A DNA stretch of 6,664 nucleotides from Fervidobacterium sp. GTDB lineage: Bacteria > Thermotogota > Thermotogae > Thermotogales > Fervidobacteriaceae. The notes under the pieces were generated by a model, which was given only the letters and a program-made list of their open reading frames with translations, was not told the DNA's origin and did not search any database. The DNA is taken from assembly GCA_003526765.1 (NCBI GenBank), contig DPXZ01000158.1:1-6664 (forward strand), in the 5' to 3' direction. The position numbers and the translations under genes were made by a program. The stretch's first letter is position 1. Each line of letters opens with the position of its first letter. Below are positions 1 to 5,969 of this stretch, in pieces.

Positions 1-2
1 CG

Positions 3-227
3 ACTGTTTTTAGGATCGTTAAACGGGCTGCAAATAGAGCAGGAATAATGAAGGATATACATCCGCATACGTTGAGGCATAGTTTTGCAACTCATTTGAT
101 TATGAACAATGTCAATGTTAAGATCGTTCAAGAATTGTTGGGACACTCCAACCTGAGCACTACGAGTATATATCTTCACGTTGCGGATAAGGAGAAGTTC
201 GACGCGGTGAAGAGATTGGTCATCTAA
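3..227 (+). CDS. Tyrosine recombinase (Xer/phage integrase family), C-terminal part only
   Basis: This is the last 74 codons of a site-specific tyrosine recombinase; the 5' part lies outside the window. The frame is open from base 3 to the TAA at 225-227. The catalytic-domain signature is clear: [13 protein letters not shown] (bases 60-98) carries the H-x-x-R box, [16 protein letters not shown] follows with the GH box, and the tyrosine in SIYLHV is the expected nucleophile. The protein ends about 18 residues after that tyrosine, as in XerC/XerD/XerA-type enzymes. Such enzymes cut and rejoin DNA through a 3'-phosphotyrosine link, most often to resolve chromosome dimers at dif. With the N-terminal half missing I cannot say whether this is the chromosomal Xer or an element integrase; the unbroken housekeeping context favours the chromosomal role. 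Confidence 0.9.
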   Translation, partial: TVFRIVKRAANRAGIMKDIHPHTLRHSFATHLIMNNVNVKIVQELLGHSNLSTTSIYLHVADKEKFDAVKRLVI

Positions 228-240
228 ATTCGTTTATTCG

Positions 241-269
241 TTGGACTGCCTTCTATTATCTTTTATTAT
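241..269 (+). promoter_or_regulatory. Candidate sigma-70-type promoter for the rel operon
   Basis: The 82-base gap after the recombinase is AT-rich. It contains TTGGAC (241-246), a 17-base spacer, and TATTAT (264-269), which matches the -10 consensus at 5 of 6 positions; the -35 box matches only 3 of 6. A second TATTAT sits at 254-259. Transcription would begin near 276, giving a short leader before the ribosome-binding site at 294-301. No terminator hairpin is visible between the recombinase stop and this site, so read-through from upstream is also possible. Confidence 0.35.
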
Positions 270-293
270 TGAGTTAACCCATAATCAAGAAAC

Positions 294-320
294 GAAAGGA
301 GTATGAACGATAACGACTGA
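294..320 (+). promoter_or_regulatory. Strong ribosome-binding site and 5-codon ORF overlapping the N-terminal extension of rel
   Basis: GAAAGGAG (294-301) is the strongest ribosome-binding site in the region. The nearest ATG (303-305) is only one base away and opens ATG-AAC-GAT-AAC-GAC-TGA, which stops at 320 and is out of frame with rel. The rel frame is open from 307, and the codon at optimal spacing (8 bases) from the ribosome site is ATA at 310. The residues encoded between 310 and 357 (ending IVQELEK) look like the normal N-terminal helix of Rel proteins, so the true start probably lies here and not at TTG 358. Possible readings are an AUA start, a leader peptide with re-initiation, or a single extra base in the sequence. 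Confidence 0.5.
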
Positions 321-357
321 AACAACGAAGATAGAGATAGTTCAGGAACTTGAAAAG

Positions 358-2448
358 TTGCTGGGAAGAAAGTTGGAAGAAGCAGATGTACAGAGGCTCG
401 AAAAGGCAATCGAGATGGCTGAGGTTGCCTATGAAGGGCTTTACAGAAAGTCTGGCGAGCCGTTCATCACACATCCAATAGAAGTGGCAAAAATTGTCGC
501 ATCTTTGAAATTGGATGTAGATAGTTTGATTGCGGCAATTTTGCACGATGCGATAGAAGATAGTAATGGTAGAGTCACTTACGAGATGATAGAGGGAACA
601 TTTGGAAGAGATGTTGCGGTGATCGTTGATGGTGTTACGAAGGTTAGTAAGATCAATGCACCTGTGGGAAACATCGAGCAGAAGAAGAAGGTAGAGACGA
701 TCCAGAAGATGCTCTTTGCCATGGCAGAAGACGTGCGTGTGATATTTGTTAAACTTGCAGATAGGTTACACAATATGCGCACGATCGATTACGTGGAGGA
801 AGAGGAGAAACGTAGATACAAGGCAATGGAGACGCTTGAAGTCTACGCGCCTATCGCACACAAGCTTGGTATCAATGTGATACGCTCGGAATTGGAAGAT
901 CTCAGTTTCAAAGTGCTCCATTACGACGAATACCAGAAGATAAAGAATTTGGTGGCTCAGAAAAAGGTAGAGAGAGAAGAGCGGCTCAAAAGCTACATTC
1001 AACAACTGCAATCTGCTTTGCAAGAGCATAACATAAATGCATTCGTGGAAGGTAGGTACAAGCATTATTACAGTATTTGGGACAAGATGGTTCGGAAGGG
1101 AAAGGAATTCAATGAACTGTACGATTTACTCGGTGTAAGGGTTATTGTGAAGGATGTGACTACTTGCTACACAGCCGTCGGTATTGTGCATAGTCTGTGG
1201 GTACCACTTCCCGGTAGATTCAAAGATTATATAGCTACGCCGAAGTCAAATGGTTACAGATCTATACATACTACAGTCATTACTCAATTTGGAGAACCAC
1301 TCGAAGTTCAGATAAGAGACCATGAGATGCACGAAGAGGCAGAATATGGACTTATTGCTCACTGGGCCTACAAAGATGCAGAGGGAACGGTGGATGTAAA
1401 GCAAAAGTGGCTCGTCAGACTCACGGAGTGGCGCAAGGAGCTTTCTCAGGGTTATACGAGTCTTGACGATTTGAAGAGAGAATTACAGATGTCAGAGGTC
1501 TTTGTACTCACACCAAAGGGCGAGATCATTCATCTGCCATACGGTGCAACACCTATAGATTTTGCGTATGCTGTGCATACGGAAGTTGGACATCGCTACG
1601 CAGGTGCTAGGGTGAATAACAAGATAGTGCCGATAGATTATCAGTTGAACAACGGTGATGTGGTGGAGATAATCACCAGCAAAACTTCAACTGGACCGAG
1701 TCTTGATTGGCTTAAGTATGCAAAGAGCCCGCGCACGAAAGCAAAGATAAAGCGATTTTTCAAAGAGAAGGAACGGGAACAGTTGCTTGAGCGCGGAAAA
1801 GATGTGCTGAGAAGGGTTGCAAAAAAGGCAAATCTGTCGATCGATGAATTGTTACAAAAGCCAGAGATGAAGAAATACCAAACGTTGCATCAGATTGACG
1901 AAGAGGAATTTGTAATCAGGCTCGGCGATAAGTCGATTACGCAAGAGGAATTGTTGGTAATAATCGGCTACAAAGAGCAGCAGAAGAAAAAGATCGAGCA
2001 AAAGAAGAAGAAATCACCAACTTCGATGGTCCTCGTCGACGGACTGGAAACGCTCGATATCATCTTTGCCAAGTGTTGCAATCCCATTCCGGGTGACAAT
2101 ATAGTTGGAGTCTCCAGTAAGCGCGGTCTTGTGATTCACCGTTCAAATTGCAAGAATGTTATCGGATTGGGAAATGATAGGAAATTTCCAGCATTCTGGC
2201 GGAGTGATATAACATCGCAATTTGGTGTCGTAGTAAAGATGGAGATAGATAGGAAAGAACGTGTGCCTGATATACTTTCAAAAGCGATGGAGAAGAAGAT
2301 AGAGGTCAGGAATTTTAAATTCGAGACGATTGACTACGATTTCGTCGTCATATCGATGAATGTTGCGGTGAAATCCCTCGAGGAATTCAAAGAGATTGTC
2401 GATTTCTTCTCATCCATTCCAGGAGTTAGAAAGGTGGTACGAAGTTAA
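358..2448 (+). CDS. relA: Bifunctional (p)ppGpp synthetase/hydrolase, RelA/SpoT family (Rel)
   Basis: This long-type Rel enzyme makes and degrades the alarmone (p)ppGpp in the stringent response, working in the cytoplasm with ribosomes. Numbered from TTG 358 (696 residues), the hydrolase HD domain shows RKSGEP (30-35), H39, the HDxxED box (63-68) and KLADRLHN with D135 and N139, so all hallmark residues are intact. The synthetase domain has YDLLGVRV (255-262), RFKD (287-290) and LEVQIR with E316. RFKD is the RxKD signature of bifunctional enzymes; monofunctional RelA has ExDD. TGS domain spans about 381-440, then a helical region, a CCHC zinc-finger domain (C573, C574, H594, C598), and a C-terminal ACT/RRM domain (about 622-696). 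Translation probably starts upstream, near base 310 (712 residues), because the preceding in-frame residues resemble the family N-terminus. TTG 358 is the first conventional start. dtd follows after 3 bases. Confidence 0.96.
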   Translation: MLGRKLEEADVQRLEKAIEMAEVAYEGLYRKSGEPFITHPIEVAKIVASLKLDVDSLIAAILHDAIEDSNGRVTYEMIEGTFGRDVAVIVDGVTKVSKINAPVGNIEQKKKVETIQKMLFAMAEDVRVIFVKLADRLHNMRTIDYVEEEEKRRYKAMETLEVYAPIAHKLGINVIRSELEDLSFKVLHYDEYQKIKNLVAQKKVEREERLKSYIQQLQSALQEHNINAFVEGRYKHYYSIWDKMVRKGKEFNELYDLLGVRVIVKDVTTCYTAVGIVHSLWVPLPGRFKDYIATPKSNGYRSIHTTVITQFGEPLEVQIRDHEMHEEAEYGLIAHWAYKDAEGTVDVKQKWLVRLTEWRKELSQGYTSLDDLKRELQMSEVFVLTPKGEIIHLPYGATPIDFAYAVHTEVGHRYAGARVNNKIVPIDYQLNNGDVVEIITSKTSTGPSLDWLKYAKSPRTKAKIKRFFKEKEREQLLERGKDVLRRVAKKANLSIDELLQKPEMKKYQTLHQIDEEEFVIRLGDKSITQEELLVIIGYKEQQKKKIEQKKKKSPTSMVLVDGLETLDIIFAKCCNPIPGDNIVGVSSKRGLVIHRSNCKNVIGLGNDRKFPAFWRSDITSQFGVVVKMEIDRKERVPDILSKAMEKKIEVRNFKFETIDYDFVVISMNVAVKSLEEFKEIVDFFSSIPGVRKVVRS

Positions 2449-2451
2449 GAT

Positions 2452-2901
2452 ATGCGTGCAGTTGTCCAGAGGGTTACGAAGGCATCGGTTTCTGTCGATA
2501 ATCAAGTTATTGGTAAGATAGATGCAGGTATCGTTGTATTGTTGGGAGTTGGCAACGGCGATACGTTGGAAGATGCAAAGTACATGGCTGAGAAGTGTGT
2601 CAATCTGCGCATCTTCAGTGACGAAGATGGTAAGATGAATTTATCACTGCTCGATGTGGGCGGCGAGGTGTTGATTATCTCACAATTCACGCTGTATGGC
2701 GATTGTAGAAGGGGAAGAAGGCCTTCGTATTCTGATAGTGCAACACCCGATGTTGCAAAGGAGTTGTACGAAAAGTTCATCAAACTTGTGCAGAGTTATG
2801 GAGTGCATGTGGAAAGTGGACGTTTTGCTGCAGATATGCTTGTTGAAATTCACAATGATGGACCTGTTACACTCCTTTTAGACTCTAAGAAGGTATTTTA
2901 A
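2452..2901 (+). CDS. dtd: D-aminoacyl-tRNA deacylase (DTD)
   Basis: DTD hydrolyses the ester bond of D-aminoacyl-tRNAs, and of mischarged glycyl-tRNA(Ala), recycling tRNA and keeping D-amino acids out of protein. The 149 residues match the usual family length (about 145-150). Both active-site signatures are present: SQFTLYGD (77-84; family SQFTLxAD) and NDGPVT (135-140), whose Gly-cisPro pair enforces chiral selection. The N-terminus [16 protein letters not shown] is typical, as is SGRFAADM (122-129). The ATG sits 3 bases after the rel stop with AAAGGTGG upstream inside rel, so the two genes are co-transcribed and probably coupled. The rel-dtd pairing also occurs in Firmicutes such as Bacillus subtilis (relA-yrvI). 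Confidence 0.97.
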   Translation: MRAVVQRVTKASVSVDNQVIGKIDAGIVVLLGVGNGDTLEDAKYMAEKCVNLRIFSDEDGKMNLSLLDVGGEVLIISQFTLYGDCRRGRRPSYSDSATPDVAKELYEKFIKLVQSYGVHVESGRFAADMLVEIHNDGPVTLLLDSKKVF

Positions 2902-2929
2902 ATTGGAGGGCAGGAAAGAAGGAACGCAC

Positions 2930-3508
2930 ATGGATAGAAGAAGCAATAACTGCCACCTGTTGCATGTCTGCTGTGCACCGGATTTGGTCATATCCTACCT
3001 AGCCGGTGCGAGGGGAGATATATTTTTCTACAATCCGAACATCCATCCACGTGAGGAGTACGAAAAGAGATTGAATGAAGTACTAAAATTGGCAAATTTG
3101 TGGGATTTAAATGTATTGCCAACTAAATATGAGCCAGAGCTATTTTTTGAAGAGGTCGCCGGGATGGAAAATGACCCAGAAGGTGGAAAGAGATGCGAGG
3201 CATGTTTTAGGTTGCGCTTGGAAAAAAGTGCACAGATAGCTCATCAATACAATTATGCATCTTTTTCAACGACGTTGACTGCCTCTCCGAAGAAGAATGT
3301 GATACTTATCAATTCAATTGGCATTTCGATCTCAAAGAGTACAAGTGATGCAAACGTTACGTATCTACCAAACGTTTACAGAAAATCGAGTTCATACAAC
3401 GATGCACAGAAGTTAATAAAACAACTTGGCATATACAGGCAAAATTATTGTGGGTGCGTGTATTCAATGTCGAATTCGCTTAATTTACGAAAATCTTTGG
3501 TACTTTAG
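2930..3508 (+). CDS. queH: Epoxyqueuosine reductase QueH (DUF208 family)
   Basis: QueH catalyses the last step of queuosine synthesis, reducing epoxyqueuosine to queuosine at the wobble base of GUN-anticodon tRNAs. It is an iron-sulfur metalloenzyme unrelated to cobalamin-dependent QueG. I chose ATG 2930 (192 residues) because AAGGA at 2919-2923 is well spaced; an in-frame TTG at 2903 would add 9 residues but lacks a good site. Metal-ligand motifs are all visible: HVCCAPD (C14, C15, D18), CEAC (C89, C92) and YCGCVYS (C174, C176). YNPNIHPREEYEKR (34-47), FSTTLTASPKKN (112-123) and IYRQNYCGC are also characteristic. It lies 28 bases after dtd, making a tRNA-centred operon with rel. The stop codon falls inside a small AT-rich tandem repeat, so the last residues may vary between strains. 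Confidence 0.94.
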   Translation: MDRRSNNCHLLHVCCAPDLVISYLAGARGDIFFYNPNIHPREEYEKRLNEVLKLANLWDLNVLPTKYEPELFFEEVAGMENDPEGGKRCEACFRLRLEKSAQIAHQYNYASFSTTLTASPKKNVILINSIGISISKSTSDANVTYLPNVYRKSSSYNDAQKLIKQLGIYRQNYCGCVYSMSNSLNLRKSLVL

Positions 3509-3534
3509 TACTTTAGTATATTTTAGTATATTGG
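3500..3534 (+). repeat. Short degenerate tandem repeat at the queH stop
   Basis: Four successive units begin with GTA: GTACTTTA (3500-3507), GTACTTTA (3508-3515), GTATATTTTA (3516-3525) and GTATATTGG (3526-3534). The first two are identical. The queH TAG stop (3506-3508) is formed at the junction of units one and two. The block could have arisen by replication slippage, or it could hold promoter-like or binding elements for the downstream operon; TATATT elements occur here but no convincing -35 partner is evident. Confidence 0.6.
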
Positions 3535-3543
3535 TTATATTAG

Positions 3544-3557
3544 CGTACCCAAGTACG
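3544..3557 (+). repeat. Small inverted repeat upstream of the 266-residue gene
   Basis: CGTAC (3544-3548), a CCAA loop (3549-3552) and GTACG (3553-3557) form a perfect 5-bp inverted repeat 13 bases before the ribosome-binding site AGGAGG (3571-3576). It is too short and lacks a U-tract, so it is not a convincing terminator. It could be a small RNA hairpin in the leader or part of an operator. Confidence 0.35.
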
Positions 3558-3581
3558 TAGGAGAGAAATTAGGAGGAGTTC

Positions 3582-4382
3582 ATGAAGATTTACACTGATT
3601 TGACAGCGTTGGAAAGTGAGAAACGGGTATATGCAGATATTGCAGCTTCATCGAATGTGCGCGTGAATTTCAAGTTCAACGGCGAGGAATATACCTTTGT
3701 GCCTTACAAGCTCGGGGATTTGACCGCGTTAGTGGAAATTAAGGATGAAAAGGAAGTTGTAGATGAACTTCTGGAAAGTTACATACGTGAACAAGTGGTC
3801 AAGCAAAGTGTTTATCCGGAGGAGATTTCACAACTTGCAAGACATTTCAAAACTGAATTGAAGAAATTCAAGATTTTAGTGGTAAAATATAATACGCCTG
3901 AGGAGAAGGAAGCGTCTAGGTACTCGCTCTCGAATATTACCTTTGGGGTTGTGTCATACGAGAATATGGATATCCATCTGATACCTGCAAATGCGAAGGT
4001 TAGGGCAAGGGATGGTTATTGTGTATCTACGAATGTGGAGTGTCCACAAGAGGGAATAAGGCAAGCATTCCTCATTGCAAGATGGTTTGGTAACGGTGTG
4101 TACGATGAATTACCGAAAATTGCCATTTCAAGAGATATAGATGAGCATGCATTGAGAAATTTACTGAAAGAATGGGCTCCCTTTTTAATATACATCATAT
4201 CATCACGTATAGATACGGTAGATAAATCGTACTTCTCAGCGATTGTTAGAAAACTCAACGAATTCAGAAATGAAACCTACTTCGATCCAATGAAAGATAT
4301 CGAAAAGGTAGCACTGGGAATAATCTTAGCAAAGGCCGAGGGAGGAACATATTTTGAATCAGGTAGTTACGATATCTTTTAG
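3582..4382 (+). CDS. Uncharacterised 266-residue protein, coupled to the RsbW-like ATPase gene
   Basis: I do not recognise a family here. The start is well supported: ATG 3582 is preceded by AGGAGG at 3571-3576. No signal peptide or convincing membrane segment is visible, so it is probably cytoplasmic. The first half alternates short hydrophobic strands with charged stretches (for example VRVNFKFNGEEYTFVPYK, 26-43, and FKILVVKY, 96-103). An acidic/helical stretch lies at about 54-96 and a predicted strand-rich part at about 116-150. The C-terminal part (about 185-255) looks helical, with a hydrophobic run WAPFLIYIISS (198-208). There is a Cys pair at C147 and C154 but no obvious catalytic motif. 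Its 3' end overlaps the start of the downstream GHKL ATPase gene by 29 bases and contains that gene's ribosome-binding site, so the two are translated together. A regulatory or partner role is an inference only. Confidence 0.85.
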   Translation: MKIYTDLTALESEKRVYADIAASSNVRVNFKFNGEEYTFVPYKLGDLTALVEIKDEKEVVDELLESYIREQVVKQSVYPEEISQLARHFKTELKKFKILVVKYNTPEEKEASRYSLSNITFGVVSYENMDIHLIPANAKVRARDGYCVSTNVECPQEGIRQAFLIARWFGNGVYDELPKIAISRDIDEHALRNLLKEWAPFLIYIISSRIDTVDKSYFSAIVRKLNEFRNETYFDPMKDIEKVALGIILAKAEGGTYFESGSYDIF

Positions 4383-4797
4383 TGCGTTAACAGAAAATGT
4401 GAAAATCGCTCGAGTCGTTTTGCACACATTTCTCAGTTTTCGAGGAGTGTTCGACAAAGATATATTCGACACGGAATTAGCTGTAAGTGAGGCATTGGCA
4501 AACATAATCCAACATACCTACAAGGGAGAACCTAAATGCATTGTTATGACTGCTATTTGGGTGGAACCTGATACGTTGGAAGTCCTTCTCAGAGATTTTG
4601 GGCCAAAGGTCGATGTCTCGAAGGTGAAGTCACGGAAGTTGGATGATGTACGTCCTGGCGGACTTGGTGTATATATAATAAGAAAGATATTCGATATTAT
4701 GGAATTCAAGGATGTTCAAGGTGGTAACTTGTTGTATTTGAGGAAGAGTTTTCTAATTCCTCCGAAAAAGCCAGATATGGATGTAGGTGAGTTTTAA
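4354..4797 (+). CDS. RsbW/SpoIIAB-like GHKL ATPase (putative anti-sigma factor/serine-protein kinase)
   Basis: This small cytoplasmic ATPase belongs to the HATPase_c group that includes the anti-sigma kinases RsbW and SpoIIAB and the switch kinase RsbT. The fold motifs are present in order: N-box ELAVSEALANIIQH (41-54) with E46 and N50 for Mg-ATP binding, G1 box RDFGPKVD (80-87) with D81 and G83, and G2 box PGGLGVYIIRKIFD (101-114) forming the ATP lid. At 147 residues it has the kinase domain alone, the normal length for this family. The start is TTG 4354, 8 bases after GGAGG (4341-4345), inside the end of the preceding gene. Family members bind sigma factors or phosphorylate STAS-domain antagonists on serine; neither a sigma factor nor a STAS protein is visible in this window, so the target is unknown. 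The second G1 glycine is replaced by lysine (GPK), a modest deviation. Confidence 0.9.
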   Translation: MNQVVTISFSALTENVKIARVVLHTFLSFRGVFDKDIFDTELAVSEALANIIQHTYKGEPKCIVMTAIWVEPDTLEVLLRDFGPKVDVSKVKSRKLDDVRPGGLGVYIIRKIFDIMEFKDVQGGNLLYLRKSFLIPPKKPDMDVGEF

Positions 4798-4798
4798 G

Positions 4799-5161
4799 AT
4801 GAACTGGATAATGGGGTTATTGCATAATTTGGCCTTTATTTCTGCCTTTGCAAGCTTTTTGGCAGCACAGATTTTAAAGGTGATTATCTATAAGGATTTT
4901 CGTGTGTTTGGGAGATACGGTGGTATGCCAAGCGCACACGTTGCGACAACTTCAGCACTCGCTTGGAGCGTAGGTTACATAACAGGTTTTGATTCACCGA
5001 TGACAGCTATGGCTGCTATATTCTTGGCAATTACAACTTCCGATGCAGTTGGCTTGAGAAGGTCCATAGACCCAAATAAGGGACACACATTGATGGAAGT
5101 TATCTACGGTTTCCTACTTGGATGGTTAGTTGCCTTTCTTGTTGTGAGATTTGCTGGTTGA
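4799..5161 (+). CDS. YuiD-type divergent PAP2 family membrane protein (DUF212)
   Basis: This 120-residue integral membrane protein resembles Bacillus YuiD, a divergent relative of PAP2 acid phosphatases. Its substrate is not established; a lipid phosphate is a reasonable guess. Motifs: GGMPSAH (41-47), which parallels the PAP2 PSxH motif; DAVGLRR (82-88); and GHTLMEV (95-101). Hydrophobic segments at about 9-30, 48-63, 67-80 and 100-117 suggest four membrane passes. Family members are usually about 140-160 residues, and here the loop between DAVGLRR and GHTLMEV is only six residues, so this is a compact version. I prefer ATG 4799, with AGGTGAG (4785-4791) as ribosome site, over an in-frame GTG at 4787. 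It starts 1 base after the stop of the RsbW-like gene, so it is in the same operon. Confidence 0.9.
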   Translation: MNWIMGLLHNLAFISAFASFLAAQILKVIIYKDFRVFGRYGGMPSAHVATTSALAWSVGYITGFDSPMTAMAAIFLAITTSDAVGLRRSIDPNKGHTLMEVIYGFLLGWLVAFLVVRFAG

Positions 5162-5199
5162 TACTTGATTTGCTAATGATTTATAGCCATGTTATTTTA

Positions 5200-5226
5200 C
5201 CTTAGAAATTGTTAGCCTAAGGAGGT
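5200..5226 (+). promoter_or_regulatory. Inverted repeat overlapping the ribosome-binding site of the transglycosylase
   Basis: CCTTAG (5200-5205) is perfectly complementary to CTAAGG (5217-5222) across an 11-base loop. The right arm covers the first four bases of the strong ribosome site AAGGAGG (5219-5225) that serves TTG 5234. If it forms, the hairpin would mask the site. A 6-bp stem is weak at thermophilic growth temperatures, so a regulatory effect is only a possibility. No clear promoter was found in the 72-base gap. Confidence 0.35.
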
Positions 5227-5233
5227 GTTTTCT

Positions 5234-5944
5234 TTGAAAAAAATCTTTGTCATTCTACTCTTAGCGTTTTCTGTTGTTGCACTATTTGCAGATGACCTGC
5301 AGACAGTGACAGCACCAAACTGGTTCTGTGATGCGGTAGTTGCAAAAAGGGGTAGGGAAAATGAGAAGACTACGGATACTTTCATCGATGAATTGTGGCA
5401 GACGATAAGTAGTACTTGCGAGAAGTACGAGATGGATCCAGTCTTCATTGCAGCGGTTATATCTGTGGAGAGTAATTTCACAAACGCAAAAGGTGCCGGT
5501 GGTGTACTTGGTATGATGCAGATTTTGCCATCTACGGCAAAGTCAATTTCGAATTTGTTGAATTTGGAAAAACCAAGCGACTGGAATCAACTTCTTACGG
5601 ATTACAAGTTGAACATCACTTACGGCACGGCTTACTTATCCCATCTTTTCAAAAAGACAGGAAGTCTGACAAGCGCATTGGAAAGTTACAACGGCGGTAA
5701 GAACAAGAAGGCTTATGCACAACTGATCATGAGCCAGTATGAAAACTATAAGCTGAAACACGAAGCTGAATTGGCAGCGTTGTCGTCGACCATTAAGACA
5801 TTATCTCTCACAACTGAAGCAACGGATGTTACAGCAGACGCTTCGGCTACGGTTGTTTCTAGTAGTAATCAGACTAAGATTATCTCACCGTTGTTCGCTG
5901 TGGAGACAGATTTCGGTACAGACACAAGCGTTCCAAATAATTGA
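5234..5944 (+). CDS. Secreted lytic transglycosylase, SLT domain
   Basis: This enzyme would cleave the MurNAc-GlcNAc bond of peptidoglycan with formation of 1,6-anhydroMurNAc, acting outside the inner membrane. Start: TTG 5234 lies 8 bases after AAGGAGG (5219-5225) and gives a clean signal peptide, MKKIFVILLLAFSVVALFA, with likely cleavage before D20; a GTG at 5225 lies within the ribosome site and is unlikely. The mature protein carries a Slt70-type domain at about 54-175: catalytic glutamate E79 in SVESNF, VLGMMQILPSTA (91-102), NITYGTAYLSHL (127-138), and ALESYNGG (148-155), the AYNxG motif. The tail (about 180-236) is rich in Ser, Thr and Ala and looks disordered. The signal ends in ALFA with no lipobox cysteine, so it is probably soluble in the periplasm. 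Length 236 residues fits small single-domain transglycosylases. Confidence 0.93.
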   Translation: MKKIFVILLLAFSVVALFADDLQTVTAPNWFCDAVVAKRGRENEKTTDTFIDELWQTISSTCEKYEMDPVFIAAVISVESNFTNAKGAGGVLGMMQILPSTAKSISNLLNLEKPSDWNQLLTDYKLNITYGTAYLSHLFKKTGSLTSALESYNGGKNKKAYAQLIMSQYENYKLKHEAELAALSSTIKTLSLTTEATDVTADASATVVSSSNQTKIISPLFAVETDFGTDTSVPNN

Positions 5945-5969
5945 ACGACCAAATTGGAGATGACGTGAC

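Noticed and set aside
1..227. Recombinase end as evidence of a mobile element or genomic island
   Set aside because: The flanking genes are ordinary housekeeping genes of similar composition, with no att-like repeats, tRNA gene or phage genes in view.
274..1065. Three minus-strand open frames (274-546, 579-782, 766-1065) opposite rel
   Set aside because: They lie inside a clearly homologous gene, lack ribosome sites and recognisable protein features, and look like antisense shadows.
2502..2881. Minus-strand frame 2502-2783 and plus-strand frame 2696-2881 within dtd
   Set aside because: dtd is conserved along its full length in its own frame; neither alternative frame resembles a protein or has a good start site.
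4016..4709. Minus-strand frames 4016-4258 and 4518-4709
   Set aside because: Both are antisense to well-supported genes and show no recognisable motifs.
5171..5186. GCTA...TAGC inverted repeat after the PAP2-like gene as a terminator
   Set aside because: Only 4 bp with an 8-base loop and no U-tract; not a credible intrinsic terminator.
5212..5481. Minus-strand frame of 89 codons opposite the transglycosylase
   Set aside because: Antisense to the signal peptide and N-terminal part of a well-supported gene, with no supporting motif.
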